Positions 45,639 to 55,363 are shown, counted from the stretch's first letter. The stretch: 64,000 nucleotides of DNA from RYN-124 sp033851845 (GCA_033851845.1 JAWWOH010000093.1:26593-90592); one strand, 5' to 3'. Made by a program: numbers and translations. The notes: generated by a model not told the origin, from the sequence alone.

Positions 45639-47075
45639 GTGAGTGCCGACCTGCCCGATCCTGCTGAGCTGATCGCCGATGCGCCGCGGATGCGGGACGC
45701 ACTCGATCGTGCCGGTTGGTCGGTCGGTGCGCTCGATGACCTGCTCGGTACGACGGCACGCACGCACCTCGACCGCGACGAGCTGGCCCCCGTGCTGCGC
45801 CGGACCGCCGACGGCGGCCATCTGTCGACGCTCGCCCGGCTCTTCGTCGTGGGGGTTCCGGTCGATGAGGCGGCCGCGCGGGACGCCGGCGTACCTGCTT
45901 CCTGGCTTCGCCCGGACGGCACCGCAGCGATCCGGCTGCAGGCCGTGGACCACGGCGGGGTCGCGGTGACCGTGCCGCACGACGCCGGCCGGGCGGCCAG
46001 CGGCGTACATCCGGATCAGGTCCTCGGCGTCGGTGCAGCGAGCCTGACGCTCGCCGCCGCGACACCGCGACGAACTGTCGCGCGGGCTCTCGATCTCGGG
46101 TCCGGCAGCGGTGTCCAGGCGCTCCTGGCCGAGGACCACGTGTCGGAGGTGGTGGCGACGGACCGCAACTGCCGCGCCGTCGCGTTCACCCGGCTGGCGG
46201 CTGCGCTCGGCGGTGTCGACATCGACGCGCGCGAGGGCGACCTGCTCGAGCCGGTTGCCGGTGAGGTGTTCGATCTGGTCGTATCCAACCCGCCGTTCGT
46301 TGTCAGCCCGAGCGCGCGGTACACCTACCGCGACGCGGGTCTCGAGGGAGACGAGGTGTGCCGTCGGCTCGTGCGCGACCTGCCCGCCGTCCTCGCCGTG
46401 GACGGCATCGCAGTCCTGCTGGTCAACTGGCTGCACGTCGCCGGCGAGGACGGCGATGACCGGGTGCGCAGCTGGTTCGACGACACCGGCTGCGACGGCT
46501 GGGTCGTGCAGCGCGAGCTCGCTGCTCCCGAGGACTACGTCACTGCCTGGCTGCGCGACACCGACGAGGGCTCCCGCTTCGACGCGTTGTACGACGAGTG
46601 GCTCGACTGGTTCCAGGCGCGCCGGGTCGAGGCGATCGCGTTCGGGGTGGTCGCGATGCGGCGCCGCGCGTCCGGCGAGACGTCAGTCGCAATCGATGAC
46701 GTGCAGCAGCCCGTCGCGACGACATGGGGCGACGAGGTCGTCGACCACTTCGCGCGGCGTGACGCTCTCGCCGCTGACCTTCTCGCCACCTGCTGGCGGC
46801 TCCGTGCCGACGTACGACTGCATCAAGTTGCGTCGCATGACGACGACGGCTGGCTGATCGACAGCCAGCTGCTGCAGCAGTCCGACGGCCTGCGCTGGTC
46901 GGGTGGCACGGACGAGCACGGCGCCGCCCTGCTGGCCGCCTGCGACGGGACGATGCCGTTGCGGACCCTGTTCTCGCTGCTCGCGGCGGGCGCCGGCATC
47001 GCCGAGAGCGAGGCGGTCGAAAGCGGCTTGCCGGTGGTACGCCGGCTCGTCGAGCAGGGCTTCCTCGTACCCTGA
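45639..47075 (+). CDS. Class I SAM-dependent methyltransferase (HemK-like core)
   Basis: The product is 478 residues. An N-terminal helical domain (about 1-130) precedes a Rossmann methyltransferase core with ALDLGSGSGVQAL, VVATDRN and the catalytic motif VVSNPPFVVSP, as in PrmC/HemK glutamine N5-methyltransferases. A long C-terminal domain (about 330-478) is extra. The NPPF motif suggests an amide or amine target, either a protein or a nucleic acid base. It lies upstream of topA in the same direction, as in Streptomyces. Confidence 0.88.
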   Translation: MSADLPDPAELIADAPRMRDALDRAGWSVGALDDLLGTTARTHLDRDELAPVLRRTADGGHLSTLARLFVVGVPVDEAAARDAGVPASWLRPDGTAAIRLQAVDHGGVAVTVPHDAGRAASGVHPDQVLGVGAASLTLAAATPRRTVARALDLGSGSGVQALLAEDHVSEVVATDRNCRAVAFTRLAAALGGVDIDAREGDLLEPVAGEVFDLVVSNPPFVVSPSARYTYRDAGLEGDEVCRRLVRDLPAVLAVDGIAVLLVNWLHVAGEDGDDRVRSWFDDTGCDGWVVQRELAAPEDYVTAWLRDTDEGSRFDALYDEWLDWFQARRVEAIAFGVVAMRRRASGETSVAIDDVQQPVATTWGDEVVDHFARRDALAADLLATCWRLRADVRLHQVASHDDDGWLIDSQLLQQSDGLRWSGGTDEHGAALLAACDGTMPLRTLFSLLAAGAGIAESEAVESGLPVVRRLVEQGFLVP

Positions 47076-47110
47076 CGTCGAACCCCCGCACATGAAGACC
47101 TTGGAGAACC

Positions 47111-49885
47111 GTGCCCGACACCGATCTCGACACCGCCGCAGATGCCCCTGCCGGCGGTCGTGCGCGAACGGGCACCGGGCACCGTCTCGTCATCGTCGAG
47201 TCGCCGGCCAAGGCCAAGAAGATCGCGTCGTTCCTCGGCGCGGGCTACACGGTCGAGAGCTCGATCGGGCACATCCGCGACCTGCCGCGCAACGCCTCCG
47301 ACGTGCCCGCCAGCCACAAGGGACAGGCCTGGGCGCGGCTGGGTGTGGACGTCGACAACGGCTTCGAGCGGCTGTACGTCGTCAGCGCCGACAAGAAGCA
47401 GCAGGTGGCAAAGCTGCGTGCGCTGCTGAAGGACGCCGACGAGCTCTTCCTCGCGACGGATGAGGACCGCGAGGGCGAGGCCATCGCGTGGCACCTGCTC
47501 GAGACCCTGAAGCCCAAGGTCCCGGTACGCCGGATGGTGTTCCACGAGATCACGCCGGCCGCGATCCAGCACGCCGTCGAGACCCCGCGCGAGCTCGACC
47601 GGTCGCTCGTCGACGCCCAAGAGACGCGGCGCGTGCTCGACCGGCTCTACGGCTACGAGGTCTCGCCGGTCCTGTGGAAGAAGGTCATGCCGAGGCTGTC
47701 CGCCGGGCGCGTGCAGTCCGTCGCGACGCGCATCGTCGTGGAGCGCGAGCGGGCCCGGATGCGCTTCGTCGAGGCGTCGTACTGGGACATCGAGGGCGTC
47801 TTCACCGCCGGCGAGCAGGACGACCCCACCGCACCGCGCACCTTGACCGCGACGCTTGTGCAGCTCGACGGCAAGCGGCTCGCCACCGGCCGCGACTTCG
47901 ATCCCGAGACCGGTCAGCTGCGCAGCGATGTCGTGCACGTCGACGAGGCGAGCGCGCGGTCGCTCGTCGAGCGGCTCATGGATGCGCCCTTCGCCGTGCG
48001 GTCCGTCGAGGACAAGCCCTACACGCGCAAGCCCTACCCGCCGTTCATGACGTCGACGTTGCAGCAGGAGGGTGGCCGCAAGCTGCGGTTCTCCGCGCAG
48101 CGGGTGATGCAGACCGCACAGCGGCTGTACGAGAACGGCTACATCACCTACATGCGCACAGACAGCACCAACCTGTCGGAGACAGCCGTGCAGGCGGCGC
48201 GGCAGCAGGCGCGCGATCTCTACGGCCCGGAGTACGTCCCGGACGCGCCGCGGCGCTACGCCGGGAAGGTGAAGAACGCCCAGGAGGCGCACGAGGCGAT
48301 CCGGCCGTCGGGCGATGTGTTCCGTACGCCGGGTGAGCTGGCCCGCGAGCTGACCGGTGACGAGCTGCGCCTCTACGAGCTGATCTGGCAGCGCACGGTC
48401 GCGTCGCAGATGGCCGACGCGCGCGGCGTGACCGCGTCGATCCGGCTCGGCGCGCAGACCGCGGACGGGACCGACGCCGAGTTCTCCGCGACCGGCAAGG
48501 TCATCACGTTCCCCGGGTTCCTGCGGGCATACGTCGAAGGCAGCGACGACCCCGACGCCGAGCTCGAGTCGACCGAGCGGCGGCTGCCGCGCGTCGCGGT
48601 CGGTGACGCGCTGGGAGTCGATCGGCTCGAGGCGCAGGGACACACGACGAGCCCGCCGGCCCGCTACACCGAGGCCTCGCTGGTGAAGCAGCTCGAGGAG
48701 CTCGGCATCGGCCGGCCTTCGACGTACGCCTCGATCATCTCGACCATCCAGGACCGCGGCTACGTCTGGAAGAAGGGCTCCGCGCTCGTCCCCACCTGGT
48801 TGGCGTTCGCGGTCATCGGTCTGCTCGAGCAGCACTTCGCCCGGCTGGTCGACTACAGCTTCACCGCGTCGATGGAGGACGACCTCGACCACATCGCGGA
48901 TGGCGGTGAGAACTCCGTCGCGTGGCTGACCCGCTTCTACTTCGGCTCGGCAGAGGGCAAGGAGGGCGGGCTCGCGCAGCAGGGCGGCCTGAAGAAGCTC
49001 GTCAGCGAGAACCTCGATGACATCGACGCGCGCGACATCAACTCGATCCCGATCGGTCGCACGCCGGACGGGACCGAAGTCATCGTCCGGGTCGGGAAGT
49101 ACGGCCCGTACGTCACCGTCGGCGAGCTCAAGGCGTCGCTGCCCGACGACCTCGCGCCCGACGAGCTGACCCCGGAGCTGGCGCTCGAGCTCGCCAGCGC
49201 GCCGAGCGGCGACCGCGTCCTCGGTCAGCACCCCGAGAGCGGTCTCGACGTCGTCGCGCGCACCGGCCGATATGGGCCCTACGTCTCCGTCGTCCTGCCG
49301 GAGGGCTCGGCGGACAGGCCACCGACGGCCTCGCTGTTCGCATCGATGTCCGTGGACACCGTGACCCTCGAAGAAGCGCTGCGGCTGCTGACACTGCCGC
49401 GCGTCCTCGGCACGGTCGACGGTGAGGAGATCACCGCGCAGAACGGGCGCTACGGGCCCTACATCAGCAAGGGCAAGGACTCGCGGTCACTCACCAGCGA
49501 GGAGCAGCTCTTCACGGTGACCCTCGAGGACGCGCTCGCGCTGCTCGCCCAGCCCAAGCAGCGCGGTCGTGGCGCCACGACGGCCAAGCCCCCCCTGAAA
49601 GAGCTCGGCACCGACCCGGCGAGCGGCAAGCCGATGGTGGTCAAGGAGGGCCGCTTCGGCGCCTACGTCACCGACGGCGAGACCAACGCGTCGTTGCGCA
49701 AGGGCGACGACATCGAGTCGCTCACCGACGAGCGCGCGTCTGAGCTGCTGGCCGAGCGGCGGCTGCGCGGTCCGGCGCCGAAGAAGGCGACCGCCCGCAA
49801 GCGCGCCCCGGTCAAGAAGGCCACGGCGAAGAAGACGGCCAAGAAGACGGCGAAGAAGGCCACCGCGAAGAAGCCTGCTTCCTGA
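47111..49885 (+). CDS. topA: DNA topoisomerase I
   Basis: This type IA topoisomerase is 924 residues, relaxing negative supercoils. The TOPRIM domain is near the start (VIVESPAKAKKI; FLATDEDREGEAIAWH). The active tyrosine is Y347 in YITYMRTDST. The C-terminal region holds repeated GRYGPY-type modules rather than zinc fingers, and ends in a Lys/Ala-rich tail (KKATAKKTAKKTAKKA), which is characteristic of actinobacterial TopA and adds processive DNA binding. The GTG start has TTGGAG upstream. Confidence 0.97.
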   Translation: MPDTDLDTAADAPAGGRARTGTGHRLVIVESPAKAKKIASFLGAGYTVESSIGHIRDLPRNASDVPASHKGQAWARLGVDVDNGFERLYVVSADKKQQVAKLRALLKDADELFLATDEDREGEAIAWHLLETLKPKVPVRRMVFHEITPAAIQHAVETPRELDRSLVDAQETRRVLDRLYGYEVSPVLWKKVMPRLSAGRVQSVATRIVVERERARMRFVEASYWDIEGVFTAGEQDDPTAPRTLTATLVQLDGKRLATGRDFDPETGQLRSDVVHVDEASARSLVERLMDAPFAVRSVEDKPYTRKPYPPFMTSTLQQEGGRKLRFSAQRVMQTAQRLYENGYITYMRTDSTNLSETAVQAARQQARDLYGPEYVPDAPRRYAGKVKNAQEAHEAIRPSGDVFRTPGELARELTGDELRLYELIWQRTVASQMADARGVTASIRLGAQTADGTDAEFSATGKVITFPGFLRAYVEGSDDPDAELESTERRLPRVAVGDALGVDRLEAQGHTTSPPARYTEASLVKQLEELGIGRPSTYASIISTIQDRGYVWKKGSALVPTWLAFAVIGLLEQHFARLVDYSFTASMEDDLDHIADGGENSVAWLTRFYFGSAEGKEGGLAQQGGLKKLVSENLDDIDARDINSIPIGRTPDGTEVIVRVGKYGPYVTVGELKASLPDDLAPDELTPELALELASAPSGDRVLGQHPESGLDVVARTGRYGPYVSVVLPEGSADRPPTASLFASMSVDTVTLEEALRLLTLPRVLGTVDGEEITAQNGRYGPYISKGKDSRSLTSEEQLFTVTLEDALALLAQPKQRGRGATTAKPPLKELGTDPASGKPMVVKEGRFGAYVTDGETNASLRKGDDIESLTDERASELLAERRLRGPAPKKATARKRAPVKKATAKKTAKKTAKKATAKKPAS

Positions 49886-49910
49886 CCGACCCGACAACTA
49901 CCCTCGACCT

Positions 49911-51980
49911 GTGGACCGTCCCGCGAACGCAGCCGGCGTCCCCCACCCGGAGGAGCTGGTCACGGCACGCGTCGGCCGGGCGAAGGGCGCCCTGTCGGTC
50001 CGGCCGTTCCGGCGCCTCTACGCGGCTCTCGTCCTGTCCAGCTTCGGCGACTGGCTGGGCTTCCTGGCGACGACGGCGCTCGCGACGCAGCTTGTCGACA
50101 CGTTCGAGAGCAAGGCCTACGCCACCGGTGGTGTGCTTGTCTTCCGGCTGCTGCCCGCTGTGCTGTTCGGTCCGCTCGCGGGTGCCTTCGCCGACCGCTG
50201 GGACCGCCGGCGCACCATGGTCACCTGCGACGTCCTGCGCTTCTCGCTGTTCCTGTCGATCCCGCTCGTCGGTGCCGGCACGGATCGGCACACGTCACTG
50301 CTCTACCTGCTGGTCGCGTCATTCTTCATCGAGACGGTCAGCCTGTTCTGGATCCCGGCGAAGGAGGCATCGGTCCCGAACATGGTCGGGCCGGACCGGC
50401 TCGAGGGCGCCAACCAGCTGACTCTCATCGCGACCTACGGGTCCGCGCCCGTGGCTGCAGCAGTCTTCGCGCTGCTCTCGCTCGTCTCCCGTGCGCTCGG
50501 CAGCGGGTTCGAGTACTTCCGCACCGGACCGGTCGATCTCGCGCTGTTCGTCAACGCGGCCACCTTCCTGTTCGCGGCCATGACGGTCTTCCGGCTCGAC
50601 ATCCCGGGCGGCCGCGGTCGAGGGTCCGGCGAGGCGCCGCCGCGGATCACCACGAGCCTGCGCGAGGGCGTGCGCTTCATGGGCGGCACCCCCCTGGCCC
50701 GTGGACTGCTCGTCGGCATGCTCGGCGCTCTGGCAGCGGGCGGCGCGATCATCGCGCTCGGCAAGCTGTTCGCCGAGTCGGTCCTCGGGGGCGGCGACGC
50801 GGCGTACGGCCTGCTCTTCGGTTCGATGTTCCTCGGCATCGCACTGGGTGTGGCGCTCGGGCCCCGGGCGCTGGGGACGTTCAGCCGCCGGCGCGCTTTC
50901 GGGCCATCGATCGTCGGAGCCGGCGCCTCGCTCGTCTTCATGTCGCTGGTCCCCAACCTGTTCCTCGTCACGATGGCGACGGTGCTGGTCGGCGCGTTCG
51001 CCGGTGTCGCTTACGTCATCGGACTCACCCTGCTCGGCGTCGAGGTCAGCGACGAGATGCGTGGCCGGACCTTCGGTCTCGTGCAGTCGCTGATGCGCAT
51101 CGACCTGCTGCTCGTGACCGCGACCACCCCGTTCATCGCCGGCCGCATCGGCGTCCGTGCCGGCCCCTACGGGATCAGCGTCAACGGCGTGTCCGTCGTG
51201 TTGCTCACCGGCGGCGTGCTCGCGATGCTCGTCGGCATCCTGGCCTTCCGGCAGATGGATGACCGCAGCGGCGTCCCGCTGCGCTCCGACCTCCTGTTGT
51301 TGGTACGTCGAACGAGCGACACCCCGTCGTACGCCGGTGTCTTCCTGGCGTTGGAAGGCGGCGAGGGTGCCGGCAAGTCGACGCAGGCCAAGCTGCTCGT
51401 GGACTGGTTGCAGTCGATCGGGCGCGAGGTCGTCCTGACCCGCGAGCCGGGCGCGACACCCGCCGGCCGGCAGATCAGGGCGCTGCTCCTCGATCCGGCG
51501 AGCGGGGGCATCGCACCGCGGGCCGAAGCACTCCTCTACGCCGCCGATCGTGCCCAGCACGTCGCGCACGTGGTCCTGCCGGCCCTCGAACGTGGTGCGG
51601 TCGTCGTCACGGATCGGTACGTCGACTCGTCGCTCGCCTACCAGGGCGCCGGTCGTGCACTGGAGCTCGCGGAGGTGGCTCGCCTCTCGCGCTGGGCGAC
51701 CGGCGGGCTGCGGCCCGATCTCACGCTCCTGCTCGACGTCGATCCGGAGATCGGGCTCTCACGGATCGCCGGCTCGCCCGACCGGATCGAGCAGGAGTCG
51801 GTCGACTTTCACCGCCGGGTCCGACACGGTTTCCTCGCGCTCGCCGCCGCCGATCCCGATCGCTACCTCGTGGTGGCCGCGGCGGCGCCATCCCCGGACG
51901 TGCATGCAGCGGTCCGGGCGCGAGTGGAGTCGCTCCTGCCGGTCCGGGAGGCTCCGGTCACGGAGGTGGCCCGGTCGTGA
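49911..51980 (+). CDS. tmk: MFS transporter-like / thymidylate kinase fusion
   Basis: The product is 689 residues. Residues 1-450 form a 12-helix major-facilitator-like domain (FADRWDRRRTMV motif A). Residues 475-689 are a thymidylate kinase with P-loop LEGGEGAGKST (481-491), the DR motif VVTDRYVDSSLAYQG, and a shortened lid region. The fusion is also present in Streptomyces (SCO3542 region), so it is not an assembly artefact. The kinase makes dTDP from dTMP. Why it is tethered to a transporter is unknown. Confidence 0.93.
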   Translation: MDRPANAAGVPHPEELVTARVGRAKGALSVRPFRRLYAALVLSSFGDWLGFLATTALATQLVDTFESKAYATGGVLVFRLLPAVLFGPLAGAFADRWDRRRTMVTCDVLRFSLFLSIPLVGAGTDRHTSLLYLLVASFFIETVSLFWIPAKEASVPNMVGPDRLEGANQLTLIATYGSAPVAAAVFALLSLVSRALGSGFEYFRTGPVDLALFVNAATFLFAAMTVFRLDIPGGRGRGSGEAPPRITTSLREGVRFMGGTPLARGLLVGMLGALAAGGAIIALGKLFAESVLGGGDAAYGLLFGSMFLGIALGVALGPRALGTFSRRRAFGPSIVGAGASLVFMSLVPNLFLVTMATVLVGAFAGVAYVIGLTLLGVEVSDEMRGRTFGLVQSLMRIDLLLVTATTPFIAGRIGVRAGPYGISVNGVSVVLLTGGVLAMLVGILAFRQMDDRSGVPLRSDLLLLVRRTSDTPSYAGVFLALEGGEGAGKSTQAKLLVDWLQSIGREVVLTREPGATPAGRQIRALLLDPASGGIAPRAEALLYAADRAQHVAHVVLPALERGAVVVTDRYVDSSLAYQGAGRALELAEVARLSRWATGGLRPDLTLLLDVDPEIGLSRIAGSPDRIEQESVDFHRRVRHGFLALAAADPDRYLVVAAAAPSPDVHAAVRARVESLLPVREAPVTEVARS

Positions 51981-53158
51981 GCGTCTTCGACGACCTCGTC
52001 GGTCAGGCGCCTGTCGTCGCGCAGCTGCAGGCCGCTGCCGATGCCGCCGCTCGCATCGTGGGCGGGGACGATGAGGCGAGCTCGGCCATGACCCATGCGT
52101 GGCTCTTCACCGGCCCGCCGGGCTCCGGTCGCTCCGTCGCTGCGCGCGGGTTCGCCGCCGCGCTGCAGTGCGAGCAGCGGGGGTGCGGTCACTGCGCGGC
52201 GTGTCACCAGAGCCTGGCCGGCACCCACGCCGACGTCGCCGTCGTCGTGCCCGAGGGGTTGAGCCTCGGCGTCGCCGAGGTCCGCCGGATCGTCACCCAC
52301 ACCGCCCGACGGCCGACGGCGGGGCGATGGCAGGTGACGCTCATCGAGGACGCGGACCGGATGCCCGACTACGCCTCCAACGCGCTGCTCAAGGCGATCG
52401 AGGAACCACCGCCACGCGGCGTCCTGCTGCTCTGCGCACCGAGTGTCGAGGACCTGCTTCCGACGATCCGGTCCCGCTGCCGGCTCGTGCCGCTTCGCAC
52501 GCCGCCGGTGGAGGCGGTTGCCGAGGTGCTGGTACGCCGGGACGGCGTCGACCCGGCGATGGCGGCGTTCGCGGCGCAGGCCGCTCAGGGCCACATCGGC
52601 CGGGCCCGCCGGCTCGCTCTCGACGAGAGCGCGCGGACCGAGCGGCGCGACGTGCTGTCACTCCCACGCGCGCTGCAGGGCGTCGGCTCGGCGCTGGCCG
52701 CCGCCAAGGATCTCGTCGATGCCGCACAGGCGGAGGCGACTCGGCTGACCAAGGACCGCGACGCCGCGGAGCGAGACGAGCTCTCCACGGCGCTCGGCGG
52801 CGGCGCCACGGGGAAGGGCTACACCGGCTCGGCGCCGAAGGGAGGTGCAGGTGCGCTCAAGGAGCTGGAGAAGCGGCAGAAGAGCCGTGGCACCCGCACC
52901 TCACGTGACGCGCTCGACCGCGCCCTCGCCGACCTCGCGGCCTTCTACCGCGACGTGCTCGTCCTCCAGCTGGGCACCGGCACGCGGGCAGTGCACGGCG
53001 ACCTCGCCGAGGCGGCGGCGACCATCGCCCGCGCGACGACACCCGAGTCGACGCTTCGCCGGATCGAGGCTGTCCTCGGCTGTCGTACGGCTCTCGACGG
53101 CAACGTCGCGCCGCTGCTCGCCGTCGAGTCGATGGCGCTCGCCCTGCGCACGGGCTGA
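51977..53158 (+). CDS. holB: DNA polymerase III delta-prime subunit
   Basis: The product is 393 residues. This clamp-loader subunit of the AAA+ fold has a modified P-loop (FTGPPGSGRSVAARG, Arg replacing the ATP lysine), zinc cysteines (CEQRGCGHCAACH), and IEDADRMPDYASNALLKAIEEPP. The non-functional P-loop is normal for delta-prime. GTGA overlap with the tmk fusion indicates coupling, a pairing common in bacteria. Confidence 0.95.
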   Translation: MSVFDDLVGQAPVVAQLQAAADAAARIVGGDDEASSAMTHAWLFTGPPGSGRSVAARGFAAALQCEQRGCGHCAACHQSLAGTHADVAVVVPEGLSLGVAEVRRIVTHTARRPTAGRWQVTLIEDADRMPDYASNALLKAIEEPPPRGVLLLCAPSVEDLLPTIRSRCRLVPLRTPPVEAVAEVLVRRDGVDPAMAAFAAQAAQGHIGRARRLALDESARTERRDVLSLPRALQGVGSALAAAKDLVDAAQAEATRLTKDRDAAERDELSTALGGGATGKGYTGSAPKGGAGALKELEKRQKSRGTRTSRDALDRALADLAAFYRDVLVLQLGTGTRAVHGDLAEAAATIARATTPESTLRRIEAVLGCRTALDGNVAPLLAVESMALALRTG

Positions 53159-53214
53159 GCCCGTACATCCCCTAGACTCGACCGCGGACCTGCTCCGGCT
53201 TGCCGGGTCGGCCC

Positions 53215-53290
53215 GCCGCCTTAGCTCAGTCGGCAGAGCACCTCACTCGTAATGAGGTTGTCCGCGGTTCGATTCCGCGAGGCGGCTCCA
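53215..53290 (+). tRNA. tRNA-Thr (anticodon CGT) with encoded CCA
   Basis: The 76-nt tRNA has acceptor GCCGCCT/AGGCGGC, anticodon stem CCTCA/TGAGG, loop CTCGTAA (anticodon CGT, codon ACG), T arm GGTTCGATTCC, and discriminator T followed by CCA. Bases from 53244 onward are the part supplied by the integrated element, which restores a functional gene. Confidence 0.97.
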
Positions 53291-53296
53291 TGCCTG
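53244..53296. repeat. attL, 53-bp direct repeat within tRNA-Thr
   Basis: The repeat is identical to 58703-58755. It begins CACTCGTAATGAGG and runs through CCA to ATGCCTG. Beyond it the two copies stay similar for about 40 bases with scattered differences, showing the element carried its own diverged tRNA 3' flank. Confidence 0.92.
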
Positions 53297-53340
53297 ACCT
53301 GCGAAAATAGGTTCAGGCCCAAGATCACCAACTCGGCCGT

Positions 53341-53365
53341 GGTGCCATTTTGGTGCCATTTTCAG
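53341..53365. repeat. Left arm-type site: tandem GGTGCCATTTT
   Basis: Two tandem copies of GGTGCCATTTT followed by CAG lie directly beyond the integrase stop. The same 25 bases recur at 58583-58607 near the other end. Paired short direct repeats inside both att sites are typical of integrase arm-binding sites. Confidence 0.6.
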
Positions 53366-54519
53366 TCGGAGCTCTCAGCGGCAGGGCCCCAGAGCGCGTC
53401 GTCGATGCGCAGCGCGGCCTCTTCCGCGAGCTCCGGTACGACGTGCGTGTAGTGCATCGTCATGCTGATCTGCGAGTGCCCGAGCAGCTGCATCGCGACG
53501 CGCGCGGCGATGCCCTGCTGGAGCAGCAGCGTCGCTGCCGTGTGCCGGGCGTCGTGCAAACGAGCGGGTCGTACGCCGGCGGCGACGAGCAGGTCCTTCC
53601 ACGCCTTCCAGTCCGCGGGCGCACCGATCGGGTGACCGTTCGGTTGCGCGAAGACGAAGCCGTGCTCCTCCCAGGCTTCGGCTGCGGCGGCGCGCTGCTC
53701 GTCCTGCCACAGCTGGTGGCGGCGCATCCCGTCGAGCAGGTTGGCTGGGAGAACGAGCGTGCGCAGACCAGCGCGGCTCTTGGGCTTGACGAGCACCAGT
53801 CCCCTGCCGCGTTGGCGCTGTAGTGCGCGGCGTACCCGCAGCGTGCCGCGCTTGAGGTCGAGGTCCTGCCACATGAGTCCGAGCGCCTCGCCCTGGCGAA
53901 GGCCGAGGGCAAGCGCCACGGACCAACGTGCCGCGTTCGGGACGTTCTCGGCCGCCCGCAGGATCCGTCGGGCCTCCTCGGCCGTGAGCGGCTCGACCTC
54001 CGGCCGTTGGACGCTCGGTGGCTCGACCAGCTGCGCGACGTTTCGAGCAACGCGCCCGCGCTGCATCGCGACCTTCAGCGCCCGCGACACGATCCGGTGG
54101 TTGAGCAGGACGGTCGCCGGCGACAGGCCTTCACCGGCGAGGTCGACATAGAACCGCTCGAGGTGCTCGGGCTGCAGGCGATCGAGCCGGTGATGGCCCA
54201 AGTGCGGGTCGATGTGGTTGCGAACGTGCGACCCGTAGGACTCCAGCGTCTTCGGGGCAAGTCGGTGTACGGCGATGGTCGAGAGCCAGTGGTCGAGCCA
54301 CTGCTGCAGCGTCATGCCGCGGCCGGTGGTGACGACCGTGCCCGCGTCGCGAGCGGCTTCCAGGGCACGCACTCGCTGGACAACAGTCGCTCGGGTGGCG
54401 CCGGAGACATGCCGGCGGTCGCGCTCGCCCCGCTGCTTCGTGCCCATCGAGACGTAGCCGTGCCACCGTCCGTTCTCGTCCTGGTGGATCGACGACTCGC
54501 CCCACGCCGCGTACGTCAC
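53362..54519 (-). CDS. int: Tyrosine-family site-specific integrase
   Basis: The product is 385 residues from GTG 54519. It has an N-terminal arm-binding-like segment (NGRWHGYVSMGTKQRG), a SAM-like core-binding domain (about 85-165) and a catalytic domain. Active residues: Arg in ALGLRQGEALGLMW, Lys in VKPKSRAGLRTL, HxxR in LHDARHTAATLLL, His in GHSQISMT and Tyr in MHYTHV, so all six are present and the enzyme looks intact. The gene lies next to attL and points towards it, as usual for tRNA-targeting elements. Confidence 0.95.
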   Translation of the reverse strand: MTYAAWGESSIHQDENGRWHGYVSMGTKQRGERDRRHVSGATRATVVQRVRALEAARDAGTVVTTGRGMTLQQWLDHWLSTIAVHRLAPKTLESYGSHVRNHIDPHLGHHRLDRLQPEHLERFYVDLAGEGLSPATVLLNHRIVSRALKVAMQRGRVARNVAQLVEPPSVQRPEVEPLTAEEARRILRAAENVPNAARWSVALALGLRQGEALGLMWQDLDLKRGTLRVRRALQRQRGRGLVLVKPKSRAGLRTLVLPANLLDGMRRHQLWQDEQRAAAAEAWEEHGFVFAQPNGHPIGAPADWKAWKDLLVAAGVRPARLHDARHTAATLLLQQGIAARVAMQLLGHSQISMTMHYTHVVPELAEEAALRIDDALWGPAAESSD

Positions 54520-54770
54520 CGACGTCCCTTCGCTCGTCCGACCTTCGATCGGACAGGGCGCCGACGCACTGCGCGAGGCCGTCTGGCCGATCTGTGGAGA
54601 ACCGGCTGACGGTGCCTGCGATGCGTACCCACGGACGTACCCACCGCAGGTCAGAGGGGGTGCGCGGGGCCTCAGCTGGGCGGCTCGTCCTTGCCCTGAT
54701 GGCCACGCGGTGACGTTCGTGGGTACGTCCCGAAGCAGTCTTCGCCTCGAGCACGGGAGGCGAGGGCGGA

Positions 54771-55133
54771 ATGTCAGGCAGACATCGGCGCGAGCGCCGG
54801 CAGTCGGTTGAGTCTGCTGCCCGGGCAGCCGGGTCGCGATCAAGCGCGTACGCGCTCGGCCTCGTGGTTGCTCCACGTCAGGACGGGGGCCTCAGTCGCC
54901 CGCTGGCGCCTGTCGCTGGCGACGTGCGCGACGAACTTGGCTCCGCTGGGTGCGGCGACATCGACGAGCTACTGGCGGCGCTACGAGCGATCCAGCGGGA
55001 GCGCGTCGATCTCGATCAGCGGCGGGACGCGGTGGTCGACGAGCTGATGCGACGTGGGGTCAGCTGGGCCCGACTGGGCGCGGCGCTCGGAGTCTCGCGA
55101 CAGGCAGCCCACAAGCGCTACTCGTCGACGTAG
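54771..55133 (+). CDS. Small HTH protein of the element
   Basis: The product is 120 residues with a good ribosome site (GGGAGGCGAGGG). The C-terminal 30 residues form a helix-turn-helix (RRGVSWARLGAALGVSRQAAHK). The middle is a helical, charged segment (ELLAALRAIQRERVDLDQRR). It is divergent from int with about 250 bases between, so it may be the excisionase or the regulator of int. No closer family can be named. Confidence 0.75.
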   Translation: MSGRHRRERRQSVESAARAAGSRSSAYALGLVVAPRQDGGLSRPLAPVAGDVRDELGSAGCGDIDELLAALRAIQRERVDLDQRRDAVVDELMRRGVSWARLGAALGVSRQAAHKRYSST

Positions 55134-55178
55134 TGATCGATCGGCGCACCGCGGGGCGGGCCGGCGCCGGCGTACCCA

Positions 55179-55194
55179 GTCAACCCGGGTTGAC
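55179..55194. promoter_or_regulatory. 16-bp perfect palindrome
   Basis: GTCAACCCGGGTTGAC is fully self-complementary, and a half-site GGGTTGA recurs at 55226. It lies 46 bases after the HTH gene stop, so it is either an operator or part of a replication or transfer site. Confidence 0.5.
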
Positions 55195-55222
55195 GGAGAT
55201 ACAAGTGTGTCCGTCGATTGAT

Positions 55223-55320
55223 TTGGGTTGAGGAGGTGAGGTGAGAAGGAGGGTGAGGTGACGGGGAAAGTGAGGTGGAAGGGAAGGTGAACTGAGAGAA
55301 GCAAGGTGAGGAGCAGGGCG
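55223..55320. repeat. Purine-rich tract with GGTGAG repeats
   Basis: About 96 bases on the plus strand with only five C residues, rich in repeated GGTGAG, AGGTGA and GGGAA units. The strand bias is unlike anything else in the window. The surrounding 230-base region between genes shows no open frame that looks coding. Confidence 0.6.
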
Positions 55321-55363
55321 CCAGGAGGACGTGAAGCGGCGAGTCACGCCGAGCCCGGCCGGT

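Noticed and set aside
54520..54876. N-terminal extension of the integrase by up to 119 residues
   Set aside because: The upstream frame is open but low-complexity Arg/Pro-rich and overlaps the divergent promoter and the start of the HTH gene.
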